Shown: positions 16,019 to 24,926, counted from the stretch's first letter. The stretch is DNA of 64,000 bases from JAAFHB01 sp942493325 (GCA_942493325.1 OW818689.1:806001-870000), one strand, 5' to 3'. Notes: generated from the letters alone by a model not told the origin. Made by a program: numbers and translations.

Positions 16019-17167
16019 TTATTCATACAGTCCATATTTATCGATCATCCGGGAAAGCATCATCAACCGGTCTTCCGAAACAAGAGGGGCAACAGAGCAG
16101 GCCGTGCTCAAAATAAACCCTTTCCCTTTTGATTTTCCGGTATCAATAATCTTACATACATCGGCTTCTGCTTTGCGATCATCGGCAAAAAGCAGGGAGT
16201 TTACAGAATCAATATTGCCTTTGATGAAAAGATCATTTCCTATCCGTTCAAAGGCATCTTCCAGGTCAACATTCCCAACAGGAACAGGATCCAGGCATTC
16301 CAGGCCTGAAGCATTGCTTTCGCGCATCAGCTCGAGCCGGTCGCCGATTGAACCACAGGTATGGATATAGACATGTTTCCCTTTTTCACGAATAGCATTG
16401 ATAATACGTTGTTCGTAAGGCAACACAAATTCACGGTATTGGTCGGCAGAAATAAATCCCATACCCGCAAAAGGTGATGAAATCTTAATTGCATCAATGT
16501 GATTATCACACATTTTTACAGCGATTTCCAGAACTCCGTCAGCAAATTTATTTAAAATGGCTTTGCATTTATCCGGAGCCATAATCAGGGAAATCAACCC
16601 GTTTTCATATCCCAGCAAATCAAGAAAATAGTCAAACGGAGAGGTGATTTCACCATGTATGGAGTATTTATCCCCAACTTTTTGATAAATGATGTCGAAT
16701 ATATCGAACAGATGATCAGTGTCAAGATCAAAATAAAGATTGCCGGAAACGGGGATATAGTTAATTACGGATGGTATATCTTTGTCGATATCAATTGTTT
16801 CAATATCCGGCATACCCTTTTTTTCGTGGAAGGTGATAAATGGCAAATCAGTCAGTGAGTGGATTTCAGTTCTGTCCGTATAGGTTAGCTTTGTATTTTC
16901 ACCAACAACCTGTTCCCTTTTAATTAAGGTATCCTTCCACTTATCCGAATGACCATGCAGGCTGACTAAAATCCCATCAAATCTGAATTTCTCACATAAT
17001 TTTATCAGGCCATCGGCAAAGACATATTTGTCGTACCAGAATTCAACAGGGTCAGGTTTCAGCTGATGCATCATGCTTCCAATACTGAACTGACACATCA
17101 GGGGAATCCTGTCGGGTTTCTGAAGATTCATTGCTGCGTTGACTCTCTGTTTGGAGGTTAGATTCAT
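16019..17167 (-). CDS. UroD-fold protein with the zinc motif of corrinoid methyltransferases (MtaA/CmuA-like)
   Basis: 382 residues of the uroporphyrinogen decarboxylase superfamily: N-terminal LTSKQRVNAAMNLQKPDRIP, a mid-protein GEITSPFDYFLDLLG, and DAIKISSPFAGMGFISADQYREF. It has H-x-C (IHTCGS) with a further Cys about 85 residues later (STACSV), the H-X-C-Xn-C zinc site of MtaA/CmuA-type methyltransferases, and lacks the heme-pathway context. It would thus move a methyl group between a corrinoid protein or methyl donor and a thiol. No corrinoid-binding protein lies beside it. It precedes the terminator at 15612 and follows an oxidoreductase by 38 bases. Confidence 0.75.
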   Translation of the reverse strand: MNLTSKQRVNAAMNLQKPDRIPLMCQFSIGSMMHQLKPDPVEFWYDKYVFADGLIKLCEKFRFDGILVSLHGHSDKWKDTLIKREQVVGENTKLTYTDRTEIHSLTDLPFITFHEKKGMPDIETIDIDKDIPSVINYIPVSGNLYFDLDTDHLFDIFDIIYQKVGDKYSIHGEITSPFDYFLDLLGYENGLISLIMAPDKCKAILNKFADGVLEIAVKMCDNHIDAIKISSPFAGMGFISADQYREFVLPYEQRIINAIREKGKHVYIHTCGSIGDRLELMRESNASGLECLDPVPVGNVDLEDAFERIGNDLFIKGNIDSVNSLLFADDRKAEADVCKIIDTGKSKGKGFILSTACSVAPLVSEDRLMMLSRMIDKYGLYE

Positions 17168-17205
17168 CGCTCTTAATTAAGTTTGGATTTGAAATACCAT
17201 AACGG

Positions 17206-18486
17206 CTATTTTCGATCAAATTGTTTTAAATTCAGCATCGGTTCTATTCTCTGAGAAGTTAAATCAACTTCGTCGCAGGTAACGAGTTCCTGGCGTATTG
17301 CAGCTTCCCGGCCAAGGACGGCACTAATGGTGGAATTGCACCCGGACTGCAGTTGGTTGATATGTTTCCCGGTCTCTATGCTGCTAATAAACGATATCCC
17401 TTTGTTTTTATCGGCATCACCCAGCGATGAGAGTGCGGCACCTGCCGCAATCTGTTGTGATGAAAGAACAGTACCTGATTTAATTACACCTGAATCCCAT
17501 TCATTTTTGCCTTTGATAAATACACCGCCCGCATAATGAGCTTCCGCAATTCCTGTGGTTCCAATAAACCTGGCACATACATCCCCAAAGACCTGACCAA
17601 ACTGAGTCGATTGAACACTCACATTTACATCATTGGGATATTTGTAAATTACCTGGTAATTTGTCCAGGTATTTCCAAAATCAGGACCGCCTTTTTTTCC
17701 ACCTGTTCCCATTGCATGTACAGGAGTACCCTGTAATGCCCAGTTACAGACATCGATCATATGAATTGCCTGATCAAGCAATATGCCACCCGAGAGTTCA
17801 TTAAAATGAAAATGATTCCGTATTCGCGCTTCATCATAGGTCATCCCGGTGTGAGGTTTAAGGGGGACTTCCGATGAAAAATAATAAAGCTGGACACTGA
17901 CTATTTCTCCGATATCACCCTGATGAATTCTTCGAACCATTTCGACATAAGGCGATGCATACCGTATCTGAAATCCAAATACGGCACTTAGCTTACTTCC
18001 TATACTTTCACTTACATTGATTATTCGCTTACATCCCGCAATATCAATGGCAGCAGGTTTTTCACAATAGACATGTTTGCCCGCGGAAACTGCTGCTTCC
18101 AGAATCTCAGGATGTGCATAAGCGGGGGTTGAAATCAATACGGCATCAACATCCTTATTGTCCAGTAATTTAAGAAAAGCATTTGAACCCTGAAAGACAT
18201 TTGCCTTTTGGATTTCTGCAAATCCTTTTTTTGCATTACTGGCATTACAGTTTTTCTGTGCGGTGACCAATTGGTTATCAAAGATATCCGCCAGGGTGAT
18301 AATGTTGATATTTGTATTTGCCGACATCGCCGTGATCACACTTGTACCGCGCGACCCGCAACCGATAAAGCCCATCCGGACCACGGAATTGTTTTTTGAA
18401 CCAAACGCGATAGCAGGTTTTAAGATCGTGAAAGCTGACACTGCAGCTACTCCTTTGATAAAAGTTCTGCGTTCTGTTTTTTCCAT
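17206..18486 (-). CDS. Exported Gfo/Idh/MocA-family oxidoreductase
   Basis: 426 residues. The N-terminus ERRTFIKGVAAVSAF is a twin-arginine-like signal, as in many Bacteroidota and Planctomycetes members, implying export folded with cofactor. The Rossmann domain has MGFIGCGSRGTSV (nucleotide loop) and VDAVLISTPAYAHPEI; VYCEKPAAIDIAG carries the conserved E-K-P. The C-terminal domain has the metal/substrate-like HFHFNELSGGILLDQAIHMIDVCNW. Such enzymes act on sugars or inositols with bound NAD(P). It lies 38 bases before the UroD-fold gene and 4 bases after the CE15 esterase. Confidence 0.85.
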   Translation of the reverse strand: MEKTERRTFIKGVAAVSAFTILKPAIAFGSKNNSVVRMGFIGCGSRGTSVITAMSANTNINIITLADIFDNQLVTAQKNCNASNAKKGFAEIQKANVFQGSNAFLKLLDNKDVDAVLISTPAYAHPEILEAAVSAGKHVYCEKPAAIDIAGCKRIINVSESIGSKLSAVFGFQIRYASPYVEMVRRIHQGDIGEIVSVQLYYFSSEVPLKPHTGMTYDEARIRNHFHFNELSGGILLDQAIHMIDVCNWALQGTPVHAMGTGGKKGGPDFGNTWTNYQVIYKYPNDVNVSVQSTQFGQVFGDVCARFIGTTGIAEAHYAGGVFIKGKNEWDSGVIKSGTVLSSQQIAAGAALSSLGDADKNKGISFISSIETGKHINQLQSGCNSTISAVLGREAAIRQELVTCDEVDLTSQRIEPMLNLKQFDRK

Positions 18487-18490
18487 GGTA

Positions 18491-19747
18491 TTATTTTAAA
18501 TATTGTTTTGCAAAAGCCATGTATGATTGCCAGTCGTATAAAGTCACGTTATGTTTTCCGGGGCGAATATGATAAGCAATGGTACCTGTGACCGGTTGAC
18601 TTAATTCTGGCATATCTTTGGCGGGAAATCCTTTTTTACCCAGTAGTTCATAAACAGGTGAGGCATAGACACATGATAAAAATTCTCCTTTGGGATCGGC
18701 CCATAAATCCTCGGCCGCACTGGCCACATAAACCGGCCGTGGGGCTATCAATGCGAGAAGTTCATGCTGATCTACCGGCATTATCTCCTCCTTATTGTTG
18801 TATTTTTTGAAATTATCGCAAAACCAGTGAGGAAATGAAGTGTTGATTACTGCAACAGTTTCCCCGAATTTTCTCCTTGAAATTGCAGCCCCGCCACATC
18901 CCGAATTATTGGATATTGTCATCGCAAAACGTTGATCGGAAGCACCTGCCCAGAGAGCAGCCTTCCCCAATCGGGAATGACCCATTACGATCACTTTTTT
19001 TGCATTGATATCTTTGTCCGTTTCGAGATAATCCATTACACGCGAAAGGCCCCATGCCCATCCTGCGATGGATCCCCATGAGGTACTGTCTCTTCTTGAA
19101 TCGAAAAGCTGGTGAACGCCGTTTGTGAAGCCATCATCAAAATCAGGATCTACATCGCCATAGTAAACTGTGGCCACACCAAATCCCTGTGAGACAATCT
19201 CCTTCATTGGCCACATTGAAACGGCTCCTCCCCTTCCAGCTTCGTTTGAACGGTTATTGGTTATGCCAGATGCCGCATTATTGGCCACCCAGGAATCCGG
19301 AATCTGTACATCGGGTTCGGTGGTTGTTGAATGGTTACCTTTAAAATTATAACTCAGGAAAACAGGGGCATTTTTTGAATTTTGCGGTAAATAGATCAAC
19401 ACCATTACCGAAATCCGGTGATCACCATTTATAAGGTCCAGACGTACCTCCTTCCGTTTTGCCAATCCGTCGAGCGCATTTTCTTTTTCCGAAACAATGG
19501 TTGATTTTATACTCCCTTTCCACCCCGGAGCTATTCCAAAAACTTGCTTTTCAAAAATACGATAGATTTCACCCCTTCGTTTGTTCCAGTCTTTTTTATT
19601 GTTTACAGTTGAACCGTCATTGAAAACAAGCGGATCGGGTAATGTGTACACCGGAACCTTTGTTTCATCGGTATTTGCACCCTTTTGCTGAGCATTTACA
19701 AACACTGGAATCGCCAGGAAAAGCAGAAAAACAACTATCTTACGCAT
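18491..19747 (-). CDS. Secreted glucuronoyl esterase-like alpha/beta hydrolase (CE15)
   Basis: 418 residues from the ATG at 19747 (MRKIVVFLLFLAIPVFVNAQ, signal peptide); the longer frame would begin with GTG at 19768 and is less likely. CE15 features: nucleophile Ser in MGHSRLGKAALW (about residue 258), the oxyanion-side segment NNSGCGGAAISRRKFGE, and His in PGKHNVTLYDW. CE15 enzymes cleave the ester between glucuronic acid of xylan and lignin. The classical Glu before S-G is Asn here; an alternative acid lies in AAEDLWADP. Mature enzyme would be periplasmic or extracellular. First gene of a three-gene unit with the oxidoreductase and UroD-fold protein. Confidence 0.82.
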   Translation of the reverse strand: MRKIVVFLLFLAIPVFVNAQQKGANTDETKVPVYTLPDPLVFNDGSTVNNKKDWNKRRGEIYRIFEKQVFGIAPGWKGSIKSTIVSEKENALDGLAKRKEVRLDLINGDHRISVMVLIYLPQNSKNAPVFLSYNFKGNHSTTTEPDVQIPDSWVANNAASGITNNRSNEAGRGGAVSMWPMKEIVSQGFGVATVYYGDVDPDFDDGFTNGVHQLFDSRRDSTSWGSIAGWAWGLSRVMDYLETDKDINAKKVIVMGHSRLGKAALWAGASDQRFAMTISNNSGCGGAAISRRKFGETVAVINTSFPHWFCDNFKKYNNKEEIMPVDQHELLALIAPRPVYVASAAEDLWADPKGEFLSCVYASPVYELLGKKGFPAKDMPELSQPVTGTIAYHIRPGKHNVTLYDWQSYMAFAKQYLK

Positions 19748-19956
19748 CGTTTGGAGGTTTAATTTCACCTCAAATGTAATGGTTCAAAGTTAACTTACCA
19801 TTCATTCCGGGAAAATTTTTATTCTCCGTTAAATTGACCTGAAAAATCAGCAAATACTAAGGTTGAGTCTACTCCTAAAAGTCTAAAAAATCAAAAATGC
19901 CACTAAGACTCCAGGACACAAGGTTACATAACTTGTCGCGATCCTTCGGGAAAGTT

Positions 19957-21045
19957 TTAAATTCCGGTCTTATCATATACCGATGCTTCAACTTCACCCC
20001 GTGCTACCATCAGCGCATTCATTGCCAGTGATTTTAATTCATCCTGGCCGGGATAGACAGACACCGGTGCAATAAATTCAACCCTTTCGCGTATCTGGGC
20101 CATTAGCCGGCGGTCGTATGCAATTCCACCTGTGATTAATATTCCGTCGATTTTCCCTTTAAGTACTGTCGCCATTTCACCTATTGACTTGGAGATCTGG
20201 TAAGCCATAGCCTCGAGGTAAAAGGCAGCTTTTTCGTCTCCATGGTTCACTGCAATCTCCACTTCGCGGGCATCATTGGTTCCCAGGTAAGCCACAAGAC
20301 CACCCTGGCCCGATACCATTGAATTGATTTCATCCTGTGAATATTTTCCGCTGAAGCACAGTGAGATTAGTGCTCCAACGGGAAGCGTACCGCTACGTTC
20401 GGGTGAAAACGGTCCCTCACCATCAAGCCCGTTATTCACATCAATTACCCGGCCATGGTGATGAGCACCTATTGTAATTCCTCCACCTAGATGAACGACG
20501 ATCAGGTCCAGTTCCTCGTATTGCTTACCTATTTTAGAAGCGTGCTGACGCGCGACTGCTTTCTGATTTAACGCATGGAATATCGATACTCTTTTAAACA
20601 GGGGATGACCGGCAACACGTGCAATATCATCCATCTCATCCGTTACTACGGGATCGGCAATTAAAGCCATGGTTCCGGGATGCATATGCGCTATTTCATA
20701 GGCTATTAAAGAACCAAGATTCGATGCATGTTCTCCCATTACCCCTTTGAGACAATGTTCAACCATCAGGTCATTAATATAATAGACTCCCGATTTGAGG
20801 GGATAGGTTAATCCTCCCCGGCCAATTACGATATTGATCGAATCGATATCAATGCGATCGTGTTCCAGTTCATTCAATATCACCCTTTTTCTGAATTCAA
20901 ACTGTTGGCTGATGGTTTTATACGGGGCCAGATCGGCCATTGAATGGTGCAGGGTTTTCAACAACGAACACACGGTATTGTCATAAATGGCAATCTTGGT
21001 TGATGTTGATCCCGGATTGATAACCAGAATTCGAGTATACTTCAT
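19957..21045 (-). CDS. buk: Butyrate kinase
   Basis: 362 residues, the usual length for butyrate kinases (ASKHA fold). Motifs: VINPGSTSTKIAIYDN (phosphate 1), LDGEGPFSPERSGTLPVG, and DGILITGGIAYDRRLM. It converts butyryl (or branched acyl) phosphate and ADP to the acid and ATP. It lies 108 bases after ptb in the same orientation, so the pair would make ATP from acyl-CoA during fermentation. Isobutyrate or 2-methylbutyrate derived from branched amino acids could also be the substrate; sequence does not decide. Confidence 0.93.
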   Translation of the reverse strand: MKYTRILVINPGSTSTKIAIYDNTVCSLLKTLHHSMADLAPYKTISQQFEFRKRVILNELEHDRIDIDSINIVIGRGGLTYPLKSGVYYINDLMVEHCLKGVMGEHASNLGSLIAYEIAHMHPGTMALIADPVVTDEMDDIARVAGHPLFKRVSIFHALNQKAVARQHASKIGKQYEELDLIVVHLGGGITIGAHHHGRVIDVNNGLDGEGPFSPERSGTLPVGALISLCFSGKYSQDEINSMVSGQGGLVAYLGTNDAREVEIAVNHGDEKAAFYLEAMAYQISKSIGEMATVLKGKIDGILITGGIAYDRRLMAQIRERVEFIAPVSVYPGQDELKSLAMNALMVARGEVEASVYDKTGI

Positions 21046-21170
21046 AATTTATGATTTAGGATTTATGATTTATGATTTGAGATTTATGATTTGAGATTTA
21101 TGATTTGAGATTTGAGATTTGGAATTTATGATTGTGATTCATAAATCTAAAATCTAAAATCCTAAATTGT
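21046..21170. repeat. Tandem 11-13-bp repeats and inverted copies between ptb and buk
   Basis: About eight imperfect copies of a unit like ATTTATGATTTGAG run from 21046 to 21133 on the plus strand. They are followed by inverted-sense copies (ATAAATCTAAAATC TAAAATC) that run into the 3' end of ptb at 21154. The two halves could fold into a long hairpin in the transcript. The repeat encodes the final residues of ptb (LNNLGF-stop). It could modulate buk expression relative to ptb or be a decayed mobile repeat. Confidence 0.8.
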
Positions 21171-22083
21171 TTAGGGATTTGGGCGCCATTAATACGGCGA
21201 ATGCTATCGAAAGCAATTTGACACGGGTGCTGTCACCCCGTGATGCCAGGACCACCGGGACTCTCGCGCCAACCATAATAGCTGCCGATTCTGAAAGAGC
21301 CAGTTTTGTATTAACCTTATAAAATACATTTCCAGCTTCAAGATTGGGAAACAACAGGCAATCAGCATCGCCGGCAACCGGAGAATTTAGTCCTTTAACA
21401 GCAGCGGATTCGCTGTCAAGGGCAACATCCAACGCAAACGGACCGTCAACTATACACCCCTTAATCTGACCCCGATCATTCATTTTTGCCAAAAGAGCCG
21501 CTTCAACAGAAGAAGGAATCGAAGGCATTACCTGTTCACTCGGAGCAATAACTGCAATTTTTGGAAGGTTTATCCCCAGCCGGGTGGCAACTTCAACGAA
21601 ATAGTTAATAATCTGAATCTTCTGATTCAAATCGGGTAATGGAATCACAGCCACATCACCTGCAATCAATAATTTATGATAATTTGCATTTTCAATAATT
21701 GTTACATGACTGACCACCTTCCCCGGATCGGTAATCCCTTTCTCCTTGTTCAGGATTGCCCGCATTAACTTCTCAGAACTGATCAAACCCTTCATAAGAA
21801 TATCACCTTCATTACGGTTAATCATATCGGTTGCCAGTCGGAGGGCAAGTTCGTCAATGGGTTGATGAATAATGGTAAACCGTTTGCTGTCTGTACCTGA
21901 TTCTTCACAGAAAGAATCGATTAAAGCCTTATCCCCAATAAGTACAGCATTTACCAGGTTGTGATCGACTGCTTCACCTGCCGCGGCTATGGTGTGTAAA
22001 TCGTTGGCGCATACCACAATCAAGGTTTTGAGTTCCTGCCCTTCGGATCGTTCAAACAGTTGTGTCAGTTTTCGGATAGCCAT
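21154..22083 (-). CDS. ptb: Phosphate butyryltransferase
   Basis: 309 residues from the ATG at 22083 (MAIRKLTQLFERSEG); an upstream ATG at 22107 is possible but overlaps a promoter-like palindrome. It has the phosphate acetyl/butyryltransferase fold: LIVVCANDLHTIAAAGEAV at the first Rossmann strand, DILMKGLISSEKLMRAIL, and the C-terminal DCLLFPNLEAGNVFYKVNTKLA with VPVVLASRGDST. It exchanges CoA for phosphate on butyryl-CoA, feeding buk. The last residues lie inside an intergenic repeat, so the C-terminus may have been altered. Confidence 0.92.
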   Translation of the reverse strand: MAIRKLTQLFERSEGQELKTLIVVCANDLHTIAAAGEAVDHNLVNAVLIGDKALIDSFCEESGTDSKRFTIIHQPIDELALRLATDMINRNEGDILMKGLISSEKLMRAILNKEKGITDPGKVVSHVTIIENANYHKLLIAGDVAVIPLPDLNQKIQIINYFVEVATRLGINLPKIAVIAPSEQVMPSIPSSVEAALLAKMNDRGQIKGCIVDGPFALDVALDSESAAVKGLNSPVAGDADCLLFPNLEAGNVFYKVNTKLALSESAAIMVGARVPVVLASRGDSTRVKLLSIAFAVLMAPKSLNNLGF

Positions 22084-22105
22084 ATTTATAGATTTTGGAA
22101 TATGC

Positions 22106-22125
22106 AATATTACAAAAGTAATATT
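22106..22125 (-). promoter_or_regulatory. Promoter box with palindromic operator upstream of ptb
   Basis: On the minus strand TACTTTTG (22113-22120) fits the Bacteroidota -7 consensus TAnnTTTG. It is embedded in a perfect 8-bp inverted repeat AATATTAC-AAAA-GTAATATT, which could be a repressor operator for the ptb-buk pair. A clear -33 TTTG at the expected distance is not obvious. Confidence 0.45.
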
Positions 22126-22426
22126 TGAAACACCCCGGAAATATGATAAAAAGCATGTGTAAATCAGACACTTATTAAGTAAAAGAATAAGAATAAAAAA
22201 TCTGCCGGATTGACACTTATAGTTTTACTTTTAATACAATTCCTAACAAAAGGGAACGAAAAATCCTATATTATTTTTATGAGTTTGAATTTGATCCTAT
22301 TATCTGAAGAGTTGGATCATTGGATCATTCAATAAGTGAGGAGTGTAAACAACTAAAAAACGGAGCAAAATAATCAGTTCCGGTTCAGAATTAAATTTAA
22401 TTGTGTGCTTAATATCCAAGAAAAAT

Positions 22427-22462
22427 GCAGGAATAAAAAGTGAATACACTTTTTATTCCTTT
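22427..22462 (-). terminator. Intrinsic terminator after the Spy-like gene
   Basis: A 14-bp perfect stem (AGGAATAAAAAGTG / CACTTTTTATTCCT) with the 4-base loop AATA, starting about 30 bases downstream of the minus-strand Spy-like stop. Confidence 0.75.
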
Positions 22463-22489
22463 GCATCAACATTTAACAGGAGAATATTC

Positions 22490-22876
22490 CTATTGCCTGT
22501 TTTGCATTCTTTTGGCGCGTTCTTCTGCCTGTTTTTTGCGATAAGCATCAAGTTTAACACCTTGCTCAGCGGTTAAAACAGCCTTTAATTTTTTGTCAGT
22601 TTCGGCAGTCATTTTGTTTCTTTCTTCCGTAAATTTTGCACGATCGAAATCTGCACCGGCTTCGCGCATTTTTGCAAATGATTCAGTCTGTTTTTTCTGT
22701 GCATCTGTCAGAATTGGAGTAACCTTTGCAACCTGATCTTTTGTCAGCGACAATTCGGTAGTAAGACCTTCAATATCTGCTTTAAGTCTGGCTGCAGGAT
22801 CACCACCTCTTTGCTGAGCCATACTTATGCCCATCGAAAAAACCAACACCACAACAATCAACAGTAATTTTTTCAT
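22490..22876 (-). CDS. Exported Spy/LTXXQ-like helical protein
   Basis: 128 residues from the ATG at 22876 (MKKLLLIVVVLVFSMGISMAQ, signal peptide); upstream in-frame Met codons give an implausible leader. The mature part is helical and charged with ELSLTKDQVAKVTPIL and VLTAEQGVKLDAYRKKQAEE, the repeated L-T-x-x-Q-like pattern of Spy/CpxP-type periplasmic proteins found in Bacteroidota. Spy-type proteins act as envelope chaperones or metal-stress factors; which applies is unknown. A TAGTTTTG box (22909-22916, minus strand) fits the -7 consensus, and a strong terminator follows, so it is a single-gene unit. Confidence 0.8.
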   Translation of the reverse strand: MKKLLLIVVVLVFSMGISMAQQRGGDPAARLKADIEGLTTELSLTKDQVAKVTPILTDAQKKQTESFAKMREAGADFDRAKFTEERNKMTAETDKKLKAVLTAEQGVKLDAYRKKQAEERAKRMQNRQ

Positions 22877-22969
22877 AATCATAAAATTTAAATTCATGCG
22901 TTTGACTACAAAACTAATAATTGGTTTAATGAAATTATAAAAATCTGGCAAAAATAATTATAAGCTTAT

Positions 22970-23809
22970 TCAACTTTCAGAAATCAACCGGATACCCTCG
23001 GGGCTGATAGTAATTACCCGCTTTTTGTATAAAGCCCCAATGGCTTGTTTAAATGTTTTTTTACTGATTCCGAAAACGCTGTAAACCTTCTCCGCTTCAC
23101 TTTTATCAGATACAGCAATAAATCCCCCCTCCTTTTTAAGCTGATCAATAATCATCTGTGCGATGGGATCGACTTTTTCGTAGCCTAAGGGCTGCAAGGA
23201 AAGATCAATCTTGTTATCTGTTCTGATTTTTTTGATATAACCTTTGATGCTCAAACCCTTTTCGAGTTGTTCAAACACTTCATTTTCATAGAGAATGCCC
23301 CAATGCTGATTATTCACAATAGCCTTATAACCAAGGTCCGTTTCACTTTCAATAATCAGGTCAACTTCCTGGCCAATAACATATTCCGGAACTGTTTTAT
23401 TCAGAAATTTGTTCAGTTTGGCTGAAGCAACAATCCTCCGGGTCTCCTCGTCAACATAGATATAAACCAGATAGGAGCGCCCTTCTGTCATGGTCACCTT
23501 TTGTTCACGAAACGGGCAAAGCAGGTCCTTCATAATGCCCCAGTCGAGAAAAGTGCCTATTTTATTGACAGATTGCACCCTTAGCATCGCAAATTCGCCA
23601 ACCAGGGCATACGGTTTTTCAGTTGTTGCAACCGGCCTGTCTTCAGAGTCAAGATACAGAAAAATATCGACATAATCGCCTACCTTGCAGTCCTTTGGAA
23701 CATACCGTATCGGCATCAATATTTCACCTTCGCTTTCTCCATCGAGATAAACTCCGAAATCGACCTCTTTAATTACCCTGAGGGTATTGTATCTCCCAAT
23801 ATTAACCAC
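22970..23809 (-). CDS. cvfB: S1-domain RNA-binding protein, CvfB family
   Basis: 279 residues. Three S1-like OB domains are followed by a winged-helix end, the CvfB/YitL layout: KEVDFGVYLDGESEGEILMPIRYVP (first S1), KIGTFLDWGIMKDLLCPFREQ (second), DLGYKAIVNNQHWGILYENEVF (third), and the C-terminal GGFIAVSDKSEAEKVYSVFGISKKTFKQAIGALYK. The start is GTG at 23809; homologues begin at the same place. CvfB affects virulence and RNA-related processes in Firmicutes; its role in Bacteroidota is unproven. It stands alone between the Spy-like gene and a divergent nuclease-like gene. Confidence 0.9.
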   Translation of the reverse strand: MVNIGRYNTLRVIKEVDFGVYLDGESEGEILMPIRYVPKDCKVGDYVDIFLYLDSEDRPVATTEKPYALVGEFAMLRVQSVNKIGTFLDWGIMKDLLCPFREQKVTMTEGRSYLVYIYVDEETRRIVASAKLNKFLNKTVPEYVIGQEVDLIIESETDLGYKAIVNNQHWGILYENEVFEQLEKGLSIKGYIKKIRTDNKIDLSLQPLGYEKVDPIAQMIIDQLKKEGGFIAVSDKSEAEKVYSVFGISKKTFKQAIGALYKKRVITISPEGIRLISES

Positions 23810-23923
23810 TACGTTCTATTTTAAGCATGTAAAGGTAAGACAAAAAACTGGACATGAAGTATACCATCAATTCCTGCGATGCCCGATTAAGCTTATCGTA
23901 TATCAACTTCCATGGAAAAATAA

Positions 23924-23931
23924 TATTTTTG
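23924..23931 (+). promoter_or_regulatory. -7 promoter box for the S1/P1-nuclease-like gene
   Basis: TATTTTTG fits the Bacteroidota -7 consensus TAnnTTTG, about 40 bases before the ATG at 23972. A -33 TTTG is not clear, so this is a weak call. Confidence 0.4.
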
Positions 23932-23971
23932 CGTACTGATGCAGTAATAAACTTCAATGTATAATCTAAAA

Positions 23972-24817
23972 ATGAAGATCTTTCGTATTTTAATGATGCC
24001 GGTTCTGATTATCCTTCTATGCAGCTGGGGCAATAAAGGTCACCAGAAAATTAACGGTTCCTTACCTGAGCGATTGCCTGCCAGGTTTAAACATTTTAAG
24101 GAATGGACGGTGATCATGTCGGCTCATGGATCAGATGCTGATAACCGCAAAAAAGGCGATCCGTCCGAAGGGATGAGACATTACATAGATATTGATGCAT
24201 ACAAGGATTTTGTTGAAAAGAAAAAAATCAGTGAGCCGGCCAGCCAGGTTTTCACCTCTTATGGTGAAGATTTTGTAATGCAAAATGGCACATTGCCTTG
24301 GGTCACTGACTCTACCTACCGAGAACTTGTAAAACAATTCAGGTCAAAAGAATGGCAGATGGCAGTAATGACAGCTGCCGATCTGGGGCATTACGTGGGC
24401 GATGGGTATATGCCACTGCATCTGACCCTCAACTATGATGGAAAACTTTCGGGGCAAACAGGAATTCACAGCCGGTACGAAATAACAATGGTCGACCGGT
24501 ATATTGATCAGATTGTAATAGATCGCATTAAACCCAAAAAAATTGCCGATGTAAACCGTTACATTTTCGATTACATTTATAATAACTACCAGTATAAGGA
24601 TTCTGTTCTAAATGCGGATAAGCACTCATTCGAAAAGGCTGGTAACGAATACTCTGATCTTTACTACCAGGAACTTTGGAATCAGACTCAGGGATTTACC
24701 AAAGAACTGTTTTCAGGAGCCTCAGAATCATTGGCCGAACTTATCAGAACCGCATGGATAGAAGCCGGAAGACCTCGCATACCTGCGAATATTATTTTCC
24801 AGGAATCACGGAAATAA
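23972..24817 (+). CDS. Secreted S1/P1-nuclease / zinc phospholipase C-fold hydrolase
   Basis: 281 residues from the ATG at 23972 (an in-frame ATG at 23957 adds five residues). The signal peptide MKIFRILMMPVLIILLCS would expose mature WGNKGH, where the N-terminal Trp and the His are zinc ligands in S1/P1 nucleases. Further ligand-type residues are in MSAHGSDADNRKKGDPSEGMRHYIDID, ADLGHYVGDGYMPLHLTLNYDG and GIHSRYEITMVD. The fold binds three zinc ions and cuts nucleic acids or phospholipids; the exact substrate is open. The gene converges on a short hypothetical gene. Confidence 0.8.
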   Translation: MKIFRILMMPVLIILLCSWGNKGHQKINGSLPERLPARFKHFKEWTVIMSAHGSDADNRKKGDPSEGMRHYIDIDAYKDFVEKKKISEPASQVFTSYGEDFVMQNGTLPWVTDSTYRELVKQFRSKEWQMAVMTAADLGHYVGDGYMPLHLTLNYDGKLSGQTGIHSRYEITMVDRYIDQIVIDRIKPKKIADVNRYIFDYIYNNYQYKDSVLNADKHSFEKAGNEYSDLYYQELWNQTQGFTKELFSGASESLAELIRTAWIEAGRPRIPANIIFQESRK

Positions 24818-24852
24818 GGTCGTATCAGAAAGAATTGAAATTTGAATTTCAC

Positions 24853-24904
24853 AAAAGCAGATTTCCACAGATCAAAAAAAATAATCCGTGTAAATCTGCT
24901 TTTC
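24853..24904. repeat. Inverted repeat between convergent genes
   Basis: AAAAGCAGATTT (24853-24864) is matched by AAATCTGCTTTT (24892-24903), a 12-bp stem around a 27-base loop. It is followed by AATCCGCGTAATTCGTG, a phrase related in reverse to the one at 6235-6267. It could act as a two-way terminator; there is no strong T-run. Confidence 0.5.
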
Positions 24905-24926
24905 AAAATCCGCGTAATTCGTGTTT

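Larger units (their letters stand above)
22084..22489. other. Intergenic interval upstream of ptb
   Basis: Apart from the promoter-like palindrome (22106-22125) and a terminator (22427-22462), this AT-rich stretch shows only a short direct repeat GGATCATTGGATCATT near 22315. No coding frame recognised. Confidence 0.5.
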
